Shown here: positions 1-8,191 of the stretch, piece after piece | Layout: every line of letters starts with the position of its first letter | Numbering within the stretch: the stretch's first letter is position 1 | NCBI GenBank assembly: GCA_902796465.1 | Contig: CADBPK010000008.1 | Location: 1 to 18,522, forward strand | Length of the DNA stretch: 18,522 bases | DNA from: an uncultured Erysipelotrichaceae bacterium | Lineage (GTDB): Bacteria; Bacillota_I; Bacilli_A; Erysipelotrichales; Erysipelotrichaceae | Reading direction: 5' to 3' | Position numbers and translations under genes: made by a program | Notes under the pieces: model-generated | Told to the model about the DNA's origin: nothing | What the model saw: only the letters and a program-made list of their open reading frames with translations | Database searches by the model: none

Positions 1-2
1 AG

Positions 3-938
3 TGTGCTGAACTGATTGATACGTCGGATGTTCTTCTGCATTGTGTCTGCGGCGCCGGCAAGACAGAGCTTGTTGTTCTGAGTATTGCGAATATGCTGAA
101 GAGAGGCAGGAAGGTATGCTTTGCCATACCCAGAAGACAGGTCGTACTGGAATTAAGAGAACGTCTTGCGCAGTACTTTCCGTACGCCAAAGTCATTGCT
201 GTCTGCGGCGGTCATACGCAGGAAACGGACGGAGACCTGATCATCTGCACGACACACCAGTTATACCGGTATTACCGGGCATTCGACCTGCTGATCCTGG
301 ATGAACCGGATGCTTTCCCGTTCAGGGGCAGTGAAGTCCTTCACGGCATAGCGGATACTTGCCGGAAAGGACATTGTATTTATCTGACTGCCACACCGGA
401 TGAGACGATGCGGAAAGCAGTCCGTGAAGGAAAGATGAAGGAACTGGTCCTGCATCAGCGCCCGCATGGAAAACCTGTGCCTGTGCCGGAGATACTGACT
501 GCTCCCGCATTTATTCTTCTGATCAGGATGTTCCGGTGGATCCGGGAGTTCAGCGATAAACCGCGCATGGTGTTTATGCCGAGCGTCAGGGGCGCGGAGC
601 GGATGGCGTCATTCATGCGCCTGTTTTTTCCGGTATACGTCTGTACCGGCAGGAGTGAAGACAGGGATGAGGTCATAGAAGCTTTCCGCAGGGAAAAGAG
701 CGGACTGATGATCTGTACGACCGTACTGGAGAGAGGCGTCACGGTGGAAAATGTACAGGTCTGCGTGTTTCAGGCGGACTCTTCCGTTTTTGATGAAGCC
801 TCGCTTACGCAGATGGCAGGCAGGGCAGGAAGGACATTCAGGGAACCGGAAGGGAATGTTCTCTTCCTGTGTACGGAAAGGAGTGAACAGGCTGAATCAT
901 GCAGGGATCATATCCGCGCCGCCAACGCCGGTGCCTGA
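3..938 (+). CDS. comFA: ComFA-like DNA helicase/translocase, 5' truncated by window edge
   Basis: Superfamily 2 helicase of the natural-transformation machinery. ComFA is an ATPase on the cytoplasmic face that helps pull single-stranded DNA through the ComEC channel. The frame is open from base 3 with no start, so the N-terminus lies outside the window. Visible motifs in order are a Walker A loop (CGAGKTE, bases about 48-68), a Walker B/DEAD-type box read as LDEPDAFPF, motif III YLTATPDE, and motif VI QMAGRAGR near the C-terminus. In known ComFA proteins the DEAD-type box is usually DEVDAFP, so this is a conservative variant. The N-terminal zinc-finger region expected in the family would be upstream of the window. 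The last 40 bases overlap comFC, which fits the usual comF operon and translational coupling. The family call is confident. Whether this strain is competent cannot be judged from here. Confidence 0.9.
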   Translation, partial: CAELIDTSDVLLHCVCGAGKTELVVLSIANMLKRGRKVCFAIPRRQVVLELRERLAQYFPYAKVIAVCGGHTQETDGDLIICTTHQLYRYYRAFDLLILDEPDAFPFRGSEVLHGIADTCRKGHCIYLTATPDETMRKAVREGKMKELVLHQRPHGKPVPVPEILTAPAFILLIRMFRWIREFSDKPRMVFMPSVRGAERMASFMRLFFPVYVCTGRSEDRDEVIEAFRREKSGLMICTTVLERGVTVENVQVCVFQADSSVFDEASLTQMAGRAGRTFREPEGNVLFLCTERSEQAESCRDHIRAANAGA

Positions 939-1531
939 TGTGCGGGAAGCCTTTCGGGGAAGGCAGTTTCCGGGATATCCTGATCGGGGAAGATCCGCTC
1001 TGCGAATCCTGCCGTTCAGGATGGATCCGGAGAAGACGGAAGTTTGATATCGAAGGCATACCGGCAGAAGGGACATATCTTTATGAAGAACACTTTTCCT
1101 CCTGTCTGATCCAGTTTAAGGAGTGCTGTGATGAGGCACTGAAGGATGTTTTTCTGTTTGAAGAGAAGAAACGGCTGCAGAGAAAATACCGGGGTTGTAC
1201 GATATGCCTGATGCCGAGTTCCGCCGAAAAGGAAAAAGAGAGGGGGTTTCATCATCTGCGTCTGATGTATGCGTGCACAGGGCTTCCCATGCTGGAACCG
1301 TTTGTCCGATTATCGGACACAGTCCAGAAAAAAAGGACCGGAAAAGAAAGAAGGAAAATGGAAGGCGAGATCGTTCTGAAAGATGGGATAATCCTGCCGG
1401 AAAAAATCTTATTATGTGATGATGTGATCACCACCGGCGCGACGATCCGTGGCGCATTGAAGGCAATCGGGAAAGGAAATCATAAGATCCGGATCTATTC
1501 CGTTTCCCTGCATAAATCATGGTATCTGTGA
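899..1531 (+). CDS. comFC: ComFC/GntX-family phosphoribosyltransferase-like protein
   Basis: 210 aa, the normal length for ComFC, a cytoplasmic partner of ComFA in DNA uptake. An N-terminal four-cysteine zinc finger (C12, C15, C35, C38) is followed by a type I phosphoribosyltransferase fold whose PRPP loop reads LLCDDVITTGAT (about residues 171-182). The start at 899 is chosen over an internal ATG at 938 because the later start would remove C12. An in-frame stop at 893-895 rules out anything earlier. AAAGGAG at 877-883 lies 15 nt upstream, rather far, and the gene overlaps comFA by 40 nt, so coupling is likely. In many Firmicutes the next gene is hpf/raiA. Here secA follows directly. Confidence 0.9.
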   Translation: MQGSYPRRQRRCLMCGKPFGEGSFRDILIGEDPLCESCRSGWIRRRRKFDIEGIPAEGTYLYEEHFSSCLIQFKECCDEALKDVFLFEEKKRLQRKYRGCTICLMPSSAEKEKERGFHHLRLMYACTGLPMLEPFVRLSDTVQKKRTGKERRKMEGEIVLKDGIILPEKILLCDDVITTGATIRGALKAIGKGNHKIRIYSVSLHKSWYL

Positions 1532-1533
1532 AA

Positions 1534-1562
1534 TTGCGTTTGATGCATAATAACGATATAAT
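1534..1562 (+). promoter_or_regulatory. Probable sigma-A promoter of secA
   Basis: TTGCGT at 1534-1539, a 17-nt spacer and a perfect TATAAT at 1557-1562, starting 2 nt after the comFC stop. Transcription would begin near 1569, leaving a leader of about 22 nt that contains the secA ribosome binding site. The -35 is weak (3 of 6) but spacing and -10 are ideal. No terminator is visible after comFC, so read-through is also possible. Confidence 0.65.
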
Positions 1563-1590
1563 AGAGACCGTTCGAAAGGCAGGTGGTTTC

Positions 1591-3942
1591 ATGCCAAATA
1601 TACTCAGCAAATTATTCAATGATGACGCAAGAAAACTGAAACAGATAGAAAAAACCATCCAGCCGGTGCTGGATATGGAACAGAAATACAGACAGATGAG
1701 CGATGAGGAACTGAAAGCGGAAACGCCGCGGCTGAAGGAAAAGCTGGCAAACGGCGCAACGCTGGAACAGATCCTTCCGGAAGCGTTCGCAACAGCACGT
1801 GAAGCGTGTTACCGGGTAATCGGTGAGTTCCCTTATAAAGTACAGGTCATGGGTGCTGCAGTTATGCAGGGCGGCGACATTGCCGAAATGAAGACCGGTG
1901 AAGGTAAGACCCTTACTTCTGTTATGGCAGTCTATCTGAACGCGCTGACCGGAAAAGGCGTACATGTCGTAACGGTCAACGAATATCTTTCCGAGCGTGA
2001 CTCGGAATGGATGGGACAGATCCACAGATGGCTCGGTCTGACAGTAGGCCTGAACCTGCGCCAGCTCAGCAAGGCACAGAAGCGGGCAGCGTATGCCTGT
2101 GACATTACCTATACGACCAACAGTGAACTTGGTTTCGATTATCTCCGTGACAACATGGTCACAAGAGTGGAAGACCGTGTCCAGAGAGAACTGAATTTCG
2201 CCCTCGTGGATGAGGTCGACTCAATCCTGATCGATGAATCCAGAACACCTCTGATTATTTCCGGCGGACAGAAACAGACCGCGAACCTGTATCTGCAGGC
2301 AGACCGTTTCGTCAAGCGGCTGAAGAACAACGAGGATTATGAAGTCGATGTCAAATCCAGATCGGTGCAGCTGACGGAACAGGGCGTGTTCAAGGCAGAG
2401 CGCGTGTTCCGCATCAAAAACCTGTATAACCTGGAACACACACAGCTTCTGCATCATATCAACCAGGCGCTTAAAGCAAACTACATCATGATGAAGGATG
2501 TGGAATACGTTGTGGATGAAGCGGAAGATGAGATCGTTATCGTCGATCCGAATACGGGACGTCTGATGAAAGGAAGACAGTGGTCTGACGGTCTGCATCA
2601 GGCGGTGGAAGCCAAGGAAGGCATTTCCATCAAGCAGGAGACGACAACGCTGGCTACCATTACATACCAGAACTTCTTCCGTCTGTACAACAAGCTGGCC
2701 GGCATGACCGGTACTGCGAAGACAGAGGAAGAGGAATTCCTGGAAATCTACAACATGTATGTATTTGAGATCCCGACCAACAAACCGGTCAAGAGGATCG
2801 ATTATCCGGATGCGATCTACGGCACAAAGAAAGCAAAATTCGAAGCGCTTGTGGACGAAGTGCAGGAACGGCATGAAGCCGGTCAGCCAGTGCTCGTCGG
2901 TACCATTGCCGTAGAAACTTCCGAGCTGATCTCGGCAATGCTGAAGAAGAGAAAGATCCGTCACGAAGTGCTGAACGCGAAGAACCACGCCCGTGAAGCG
3001 GAGATCATCGCCAAGGCAGGCCAGAAGGGATCGGTCACGATCGCTACCAACATGGCCGGCCGAGGAACCGATATCAAACTTGGTGAAGGCGTCAGGGAAC
3101 TGGGCGGACTGTGTGTCCTTGGTTCCGAACGTCATGAATCCAGGCGTATCGACAACCAGCTGAGAGGACGTTCCGGCCGTCAGGGAGATCCGGGTATGTC
3201 CCGTTTCTATGTATCCGTACAGGATGACCTTATGATCCGGTTCGGATCAGAGCGTCTGGAAGGCCTGTTTGCCGGACTGGGTGACCAGGTGGTGGAATCC
3301 AAGACAGTTACCAAGTCCATTACCAGCGCGCAGAGACGTGTCGAAGGCGTCAACTTTGATGCCCGTAAACAGCTCCTGCAGTATGATGATGTCATGCGCC
3401 AGCAGCGTGAGATCATGTATGACCAGAGAAACTTCATCCTTGAGAATGAAGATGTCCATTCCGTTATTTACAGCATGTTCCAGAAAGTGATCAGTGACAC
3501 GGTCGCTTCCCATATTGATTTTGATTCCAGAAATCAGGAAGTCGATGCGGAAGGACTGGCAGAAGCGCTGAAGAACATGGGCATGCAGGGAGTATCGGCG
3601 GATGACCTGCGCGGAAAATCCAGGGAAGTTCTGAATGAGACCGTTCTTGAAAAGATCTGGGATCAGTACAATACGAAGATTGCTCCGGTCAAGGACAGGG
3701 TCCTCCGCATTGAAAAGGATATGTCCCTCAGGACGATCGACCGTGCATGGTCCAACCACATCGATGTCATGTCCAAACTGAGGGACGGCATCGGACTGCG
3801 TTCCTATGCCCAGGGAAATCCTCTGCAGGCATACGTCAATGAAGGCTATGAATTGTTCGAAAGCATGATGCGCACGATCTCCCAGGAAATCGTTGCCTTC
3901 TGCATGAATATGAAAGTCGGAGTACAAAACGAAGGAGAGTAA
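1591..3942 (+). CDS. secA: Preprotein translocase ATPase SecA
   Basis: The motor ATPase that drives unfolded preproteins through SecYEG at the membrane. The start at 1591 (MPNILSKLFN) is preferred over an in-frame upstream ATG at 1519, because it has AGGTGG just upstream and matches the family N-terminus. This gives 783 aa. Visible parts are Walker A MKTGEGKT (about residues 100-107), DEAD-like box VDEVDSILIDESRTP, the preprotein cross-linking region, NBD2 with TNMAGRGTDIKLG and QLRGRSGRQGDPG, then the helical wing and scaffold domains. The usual VDEFTGR loop reads VDPNTGR here. The protein ends shortly after the scaffold domain (AFCMNMKVGVQNEGE) and lacks the C-terminal cysteine-rich zinc motif that binds SecB or ribosomes in many species. 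prfB follows after 2 nt. Confidence 0.98.
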   Translation: MPNILSKLFNDDARKLKQIEKTIQPVLDMEQKYRQMSDEELKAETPRLKEKLANGATLEQILPEAFATAREACYRVIGEFPYKVQVMGAAVMQGGDIAEMKTGEGKTLTSVMAVYLNALTGKGVHVVTVNEYLSERDSEWMGQIHRWLGLTVGLNLRQLSKAQKRAAYACDITYTTNSELGFDYLRDNMVTRVEDRVQRELNFALVDEVDSILIDESRTPLIISGGQKQTANLYLQADRFVKRLKNNEDYEVDVKSRSVQLTEQGVFKAERVFRIKNLYNLEHTQLLHHINQALKANYIMMKDVEYVVDEAEDEIVIVDPNTGRLMKGRQWSDGLHQAVEAKEGISIKQETTTLATITYQNFFRLYNKLAGMTGTAKTEEEEFLEIYNMYVFEIPTNKPVKRIDYPDAIYGTKKAKFEALVDEVQERHEAGQPVLVGTIAVETSELISAMLKKRKIRHEVLNAKNHAREAEIIAKAGQKGSVTIATNMAGRGTDIKLGEGVRELGGLCVLGSERHESRRIDNQLRGRSGRQGDPGMSRFYVSVQDDLMIRFGSERLEGLFAGLGDQVVESKTVTKSITSAQRRVEGVNFDARKQLLQYDDVMRQQREIMYDQRNFILENEDVHSVIYSMFQKVISDTVASHIDFDSRNQEVDAEGLAEALKNMGMQGVSADDLRGKSREVLNETVLEKIWDQYNTKIAPVKDRVLRIEKDMSLRTIDRAWSNHIDVMSKLRDGIGLRSYAQGNPLQAYVNEGYELFESMMRTISQEIVAFCMNMKVGVQNEGE

Positions 3943-3944
3943 CG

Positions 3945-5049
3945 ATGGAACTGTTCGAAATGAGACAGAAGATCAAAGAGTGCCAGGGCAAATTGGAGCA
4001 GCTTGGCTCCTCTCTTTGACCTGGCCGGGAAGAAAAAACAGATTGAGGAAAACAATGAACTGATGGCCGCGGCGGACTTCTGGAGCGATCAGAAAAAAGC
4101 CCAGAAGATCATCCGTGAGACCAACCAGATGAAAGCACTGATCGATACGCATCAGGCATTATCCGATTCCGTTAATGACCTGAGTGAAGGTCTGTCAGAT
4201 CTGGCATCTTCTTTTGATGAGGATCTGAATGAACTTCTGCAGGAAGAGTTTGCGGAAACGATGAAGAAGTTTGATGAATTCGAGATCCAGGTGCTTTTAT
4301 CCGGACCGTACGACAATCACAATGCCCTGCTCGAGATCCATCCGGGTGCCGGCGGTACCGAAGCGATGGACTGGGCTTCCATGCTGTACAGGATGTACAT
4401 GCGCTGGGCAGAAAGAAAAGGCTATAAGATCACGCTCCTGGACTACCAGGACGGTGAAGAAGCAGGTATGAAATCCTGTTCCGTACTGATCGAAGGACCG
4501 ATGGCTTATGGTTATCTGAAGGCGGAGAACGGCGTGCACCGCCTGGTGCGCATTTCCCCGTTTGATTCCAACGCAAGAAGACATACTTCCTTTGCGTCAG
4601 TCGAGATCATGCCGCAGTTTGAAGATGATGTGGATATCGAGATCGATGAAAAGGATCTTGAAGTGGTGACTATGCGTTCTTCCGGCGCCGGCGGCCAGCA
4701 TATCAACAAGACCGACAGTGCCGTACGCATGACGCATAAGCCGACGGGAATCGTCGTCTTCTGCCAGACGCAGCGTTCGCAGATCCAGAACCGCGAAGCC
4801 TGCATGAATATGCTGAAATCCAAGCTCCTGCAGATCCGCATCAAGGAAAATGAAGAACGTGCAGCAGCCATCAAGGGTGAAGTCAAGGCAAATGAATGGG
4901 GTTCACAGATCCGCTCCTATGTCTTCCATCCGTATTCGATGGTCAAGGATCTGAGAACCGGCTATGAAGTCGGCAATATCCAGGGCGTCATGGACGGCGA
5001 TCTGGACGGATTTATCGACAGTTATCTGAGAAGTCAGATCACGCAGTAA
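3945..5049 (+). CDS. prfB: Peptide chain release factor 2, with programmed +1 frameshift
   Basis: Class I release factor that reads UGA and UAA and triggers peptidyl-tRNA hydrolysis. Translation starts at ATG 3945 (AAGGAG at 3932-3937), runs 24 codons to CTT 4014-4016, meets an in-frame TGA at 4017-4019, and must shift +1 to continue at GAC 4018-4020. The coding sequence is therefore 3945..4016 joined to 4018..5049, 367 aa, matching normal RF2 length. The CTT-TGA-C slippery site is the standard autoregulatory RF2 frameshift: low RF2 slows UGA decoding and favours the shift. The stop-codon-recognition tripeptide SPF (residues 204-206) and the catalytic GGQ (249-251) are both present. The stimulatory AGGGGG that normally lies 3 nt before the slippery codon is absent. 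The stop is followed 1 nt later by the next gene. Confidence 0.97.
3995..4020 (+). promoter_or_regulatory. RF2 recoding site: slippery CTT-TGA-C preceded by a small hairpin
   Basis: CTT 4014-4016, TGA 4017-4019 and C 4020 form the conserved +1 frameshift core. Upstream, GGAGC (3995-3999) and GCTCC (4006-4010) are perfect inverted repeats around a 6-nt loop, ending 3 nt before the slippery codon. No purine-rich Shine-Dalgarno-like element is present at the expected spacing. The nearest GGAG lies 18 nt upstream of the TGA, inside the stem. Confidence 0.9.
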
Positions 5050-5050
5050 T

Positions 5051-5959
5051 ATGGAGAAGATTCTGGAATATACAGTATCGGAAACAGATAACGGCCTTAC
5101 GATCAAGGCCGTTTTATCGCGGCGTATGGGATTGTCAAGACATGAGATCTCCCGGCTGAAATTCATGTATGACGGGATATTGCTGAACGAATGTCCGGTG
5201 CGGGTGACGCAGAAGGTCATGCCGCATGATATCATCCGGCTGCGTTTTTCGGATCCTTCCGATGCTGTGTCTGACCGGACCGGCTCCATCCCGGATATCC
5301 TGTACGAAGATGAAGACCTGCTGGCGGTAAACAAACCGGCAGGCATTCCTTCCCATCCGTCCAAAGGACATGTATCCGATGATATGGGCAGTATAATCAA
5401 AGGATATTACAGGGAACCGCTGGTGATCCGTACAGCCGGCAGGCTGGATAAGGATGTATCGGGTATCATGATCTATGCTAAAAACCAGCCGGCGTCTGCC
5501 AGGCTTTCGAAACAACGCGAGGAAGGAATCCTGCGCAAGACGTACTGTGCCTTCGTGGGAGGAACACCGGATCCGCTTTCCGGCACGCTGGTTTACGGAC
5601 TGCAGGATACAGAAGGATCTCCGAAAAGGATCTTTATCCCGGACGGAGACAGCTGCGTAACGGATTATGAAACGATCCGCTCAGGAGAGGCGTTTTCCAA
5701 AGTGCATGTACAGATCCGAACAGGGAGGACGCACCAGATCCGGGCAGGTTTTGCCGGAACCGGTCATCCGCTGCTCGGCGATGAACTGTACGGCGGGAGT
5801 ACGGAGATGATCCATAGACCTGCGCTGCATTGTTTCAAGGTACAGCTGAAACAGCCGTTTACGGGAAATGATATCTGTGTTGAAGCACCTCTCCCCGATG
5901 ATATGAAAGCCATAGAAAAAGCAGGGCTTGAGCCCTGCTGTCAGATCCAGTCTGAATAA
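5051..5959 (+). CDS. RluA-family RNA pseudouridine synthase
   Basis: 302 aa. Isomerises specific uridines in rRNA (or tRNA) to pseudouridine. An N-terminal S4-like RNA-binding domain (about residues 15-65) precedes the catalytic domain with YEDEDLLAVNKPAGIPSHPS, the active-site motif GRLDKDVSG (catalytic Asp133; usual form HRLDxxTSG) and RTGRTHQIR. The start lies 1 nt after the prfB stop with no clear ribosome binding site, so it is probably translated by coupling from prfB. RluA, RluC and RluD specificity cannot be separated by eye. The 3' end overlaps the terminator of the convergent amylase gene. Confidence 0.93.
   Translation: MEKILEYTVSETDNGLTIKAVLSRRMGLSRHEISRLKFMYDGILLNECPVRVTQKVMPHDIIRLRFSDPSDAVSDRTGSIPDILYEDEDLLAVNKPAGIPSHPSKGHVSDDMGSIIKGYYREPLVIRTAGRLDKDVSGIMIYAKNQPASARLSKQREEGILRKTYCAFVGGTPDPLSGTLVYGLQDTEGSPKRIFIPDGDSCVTDYETIRSGEAFSKVHVQIRTGRTHQIRAGFAGTGHPLLGDELYGGSTEMIHRPALHCFKVQLKQPFTGNDICVEAPLPDDMKAIEKAGLEPCCQIQSE
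5911..5940 (-). terminator. Rho-independent terminator of the Nudix-amylase operon
   Basis: AGCAGGGCT (5920-5928), TG, AGCCCTGCT (5931-5939) form a perfect 9-bp inverted repeat (probably 8 bp with a 4-nt loop). On the minus strand it is followed by GCTTTTTC, the expected U-tract, directly after the amylase stop codon. On the plus strand no T-run follows, so it serves the minus-strand operon. It sits inside the last codons of the convergent pseudouridine synthase gene. Confidence 0.85.
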
Positions 5960-7248
5960 TAGAAACAGGAAGATTTGCCTTCCAGCCGGATACCGTCACG
6001 GAATCCGGTTTTTTGTCTGCGGAACAGTTCCATTCCTTCATCCACTTCGGCATTGAAGCGGATCTCTGCCGGCGCATCATCAATGTTTATGGCAAAGGTC
6101 AGCTGTCCTTTGCCGGAACGCCGGCGGAAGATCAGCTGTTTGTTCTGGATGTACTGCTGTACATAATCGCCTTCGGTAAAGACGGAATAGGCTTTCCGCA
6201 TCTCGCACAGACGGGCGATATGATCGGTCAGTGCGTTCCACTGCGGATGTTCGATAGCCGGACGGAGCGCATAATCGGAAAATTTAGTGCGTTTTCCTTT
6301 CAGTCCCCATTCACTGCCGTAATAGATGCAGGGAATGCCGGGCATGGCGAACATCAGGTCATAGCACAGCGCGAGATCTTTTTCATCTTCCAGCATGCTG
6401 GCGAGACGGTCAACGTCATGGTTGTCCGCAAATGTAAGCAGATGCTTTCCGGTATACAGGCACCACGGGTCATGACCGAACTGACGGTTCAGGGAATAGC
6501 CGATCTCAAACATGTTTTTGGAATTCATGGAAGAATAGAGGCCTTTCCTGCATTCGTAATTGGTCACGCTGTCACAGCCGTTGTTCAGGAGGACATTGTA
6601 ATCACCGCCGATCATTTCCCCGAGCAGGAAGAAGTCCGGATCAACAGTTTTGACATGATCCCTGAGCGCACGGAGAAAGCCGTGGTCGAGCAGATATGCG
6701 ACATCCAGCCGCAGTCCGTCGATACCGAATTCATCGATCCACTGGTCGATGCAGCGGAACAGGTATTTACGTACCTCTTCATTCCACAGGTTCAGCTTGA
6801 CCAGTTCATTGTGGCCTTCCCAGTTTTCATACCAGAAACCGTCTCTGTGATTATGATCATCAAAGTTGATGTGAAACCAGTCCTTATAGGGTGAATCCCA
6901 TTTTCTGGCGATCACGTCCTGAAAGCCGGTGAAGCCGCGTCCGACGTGATTGAATACACCGTCCAGGATTACTTTGATGCTGTTGTCATGCAGGGCATCC
7001 GCAACCTCCCGGAAGTCGTCGTTCGTGCCGAGCCGGCAGTCGATCACCGTATAGTCCCTTGTATCGTAGCCGTGGCGGTCGCTCTGGAATACAGGACCGA
7101 AATAGACGGCGGTAATGCCGAGTTTTTTCAGATGCGGGATCCAGTCCAGTACCCGCCGGATACGGGGAACGGTAATGCCGTCATTCTCCTTCGGACATCC
7201 GCAGAGTCCGAGGGGATAAATATGATATAAGATTTCGTTGAAGTTCAT
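5941..7248 (-). CDS. GH13 alpha-amylase-family glycosidase, cytoplasmic
   Basis: 435 aa with no signal peptide. Hydrolyses or rearranges alpha-glucosidic bonds of maltodextrin-like substrates inside the cell. The four GH13 regions are visible: I DGVFNH (residues 96-101), II GLRLDVA with nucleophile Asp182, III LLGEM with acid/base Glu211, and IV FADNHD with Asp278. There is a (beta/alpha)8 barrel and a short C-terminal beta domain, but no obvious carbohydrate-binding module or neopullulanase N-domain, so it is compact for the family. It starts with an ATGA overlap on the Nudix gene (7245-7248) and has GAAAGGAA upstream. Exact specificity (alpha-glucosidase, maltogenic amylase, cyclodextrinase-like) cannot be told from motifs alone. 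No sugar transporter is adjacent. Confidence 0.87.
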   Translation of the reverse strand: MNFNEILYHIYPLGLCGCPKENDGITVPRIRRVLDWIPHLKKLGITAVYFGPVFQSDRHGYDTRDYTVIDCRLGTNDDFREVADALHDNSIKVILDGVFNHVGRGFTGFQDVIARKWDSPYKDWFHINFDDHNHRDGFWYENWEGHNELVKLNLWNEEVRKYLFRCIDQWIDEFGIDGLRLDVAYLLDHGFLRALRDHVKTVDPDFFLLGEMIGGDYNVLLNNGCDSVTNYECRKGLYSSMNSKNMFEIGYSLNRQFGHDPWCLYTGKHLLTFADNHDVDRLASMLEDEKDLALCYDLMFAMPGIPCIYYGSEWGLKGKRTKFSDYALRPAIEHPQWNALTDHIARLCEMRKAYSVFTEGDYVQQYIQNKQLIFRRRSGKGQLTFAINIDDAPAEIRFNAEVDEGMELFRRQKTGFRDGIRLEGKSSCFYYSDWI

Positions 7249-8048
7249 AATTTTATATTTCCTTTCAGAAAGCAGCGCATCATTTCCGAGGTGAGGGAGG
7301 TGCCGTCGGCACCGGCGATCTCTTCGTCACGGGAAGCCCAGTGCGCTTCTTTGAGTTCTGTTTCATCCAGTTTGATTTCGGGGCTGATGGCCCGGCAGAA
7401 GAATCCGAAGAGCAGGGTGGAAGAAAATGACCAGGGCTGTGATTTGTAATATACGATATCCGTCACATCCAGGCCGGCTTCCTCTTTGACTTCCCTGCGG
7501 ACGGTCTCTTCGATCGTTTCGCCGATCTCCGCAAAACCTGCGATGAGGGCATAGTGAGAATAAGCCCTGCCGGCATATTTCGTTACCAGGATCTTATCTT
7601 CGTACAGAACACCCACGATCACGGCAGGCATGATCTTCGGATAAACTTTTTCCCCGCACGAAGGGCAGTACATCGCGCGTTCTTTCAGGTCCTGTTTCAT
7701 CCTTGTGCCGCAGACCCCGCAGTATCTGCTGGATCTGTACCATTTCCAGAGCTGCCATCCGGTCACTGCCGCGAAGCCGAGATGTTTCGGTGTATATGCA
7801 CGGAAACTCCTGACGGGAAGGACACATCCTCCGGATACAGACAGATCCGCCAGGAAGAAAGATGTCTGGTCGATCGTAAACAGATATGTATAAAGATATG
7901 CGGGACCGGTATCCCGGTATCGGAAGAATGATCCGTCCTGTTTTGCCAAAAGACCTTCCTCGCTGAAGGAAAAGACGATATCATCCTCACCGGGATCATG
8001 CGGTTTATATTCGTTTCGGTAAATATGCGGGTAAATATCCTGTATCAT
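7245..8048 (-). CDS. nudC: NADH pyrophosphatase, zinc-ribbon Nudix hydrolase
   Basis: 267 aa. Enzymes of this family cleave NAD(H) to NMN(H) and AMP and, in several bacteria, remove NAD caps from RNA 5' ends. Visible: zinc ribbon C110-x2-C113 and C128-x2-C131, the linker YPKIMPAVIVGV, a complete Nudix box (G171, E177, R185, E186, E189, E190), and the downstream SQPWSFSST. In E. coli-type NudC this last motif is SQPWPFPxS, so the SQPW core is kept but both prolines after it are replaced. The ATG at 8048 is preceded by AAGGGGG. First gene of a two-gene operon coupled to the amylase by a 4-nt overlap. The N-terminal half is the usual poorly conserved NudC domain. Confidence 0.88.
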   Translation of the reverse strand: MIQDIYPHIYRNEYKPHDPGEDDIVFSFSEEGLLAKQDGSFFRYRDTGPAYLYTYLFTIDQTSFFLADLSVSGGCVLPVRSFRAYTPKHLGFAAVTGWQLWKWYRSSRYCGVCGTRMKQDLKERAMYCPSCGEKVYPKIMPAVIVGVLYEDKILVTKYAGRAYSHYALIAGFAEIGETIEETVRREVKEEAGLDVTDIVYYKSQPWSFSSTLLFGFFCRAISPEIKLDETELKEAHWASRDEEIAGADGTSLTSEMMRCFLKGNIKL

Positions 8049-8071
8049 AGGTACCCCCTTATATAAAAAAC

Positions 8072-8085
8072 AGGCATGAATGCCC
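8072..8085 (-). other. Small hairpin in the 5' leader of the Nudix gene
   Basis: GGCAT (8073-8077) and ATGCC (8080-8084) pair, and on the minus strand six T follow (complement of 8065-8070). It resembles a weak terminator but lies within about 20 nt of the predicted transcription start, so it may only stabilise or pause the nascent leader. Low confidence in any function. Confidence 0.25.
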
Positions 8086-8095
8086 TAACAAATAA

Positions 8096-8124
8096 ATTAT
8101 GCCACAAAATATTTTTCTTGAGAA
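8096..8124 (-). promoter_or_regulatory. Probable promoter of the Nudix-amylase operon
   Basis: On the minus strand, TTCTCA (8124-8119) as -35 (4 of 6 match), a 17-nt spacer, and CATAAT (8101-8096) as -10, with an upstream TG that makes it extended. Start near 8089. It lies back-to-back with the promoter for the structured RNA on the other strand. Confidence 0.6.
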
Positions 8125-8146
8125 GACTGTACATTGATTTATTCCT

Positions 8147-8155
8147 TGCTATATT
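8147..8155 (+). promoter_or_regulatory. Extended -10 promoter of the structured RNA
   Basis: TGCTATATT: TG at 8147-8148 and TATATT at 8150-8155. No good -35 at 16-18 nt, which is normal for extended -10 promoters. Predicted start about 8161-8163, exactly where the closing helix of the RNA begins (GTAAAG, 8162-8167). Confidence 0.55.
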
Positions 8156-8191
8156 GAAAGTGTAAAGATAAAGTACCAGGAGGTACAACGT

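Noticed and set aside
4017..4019. In-frame TGA early in prfB suggesting a pseudogene or sequencing error
   Set aside because: CTT-TGA-C is the known programmed +1 site of RF2, and the shifted frame gives a normal-length protein with SPF and GGQ.
6013..6894. Open frame of about 290 codons on the plus strand
   Set aside because: Antisense to the GH13 gene with all four conserved regions. A codon-bias shadow.
8072..8085. Hairpin plus T-run in the Nudix leader as a riboswitch or attenuator
   Set aside because: The stem is only 4-5 bp and the predicted transcript start is within about 20 nt, too short for a regulatory leader.
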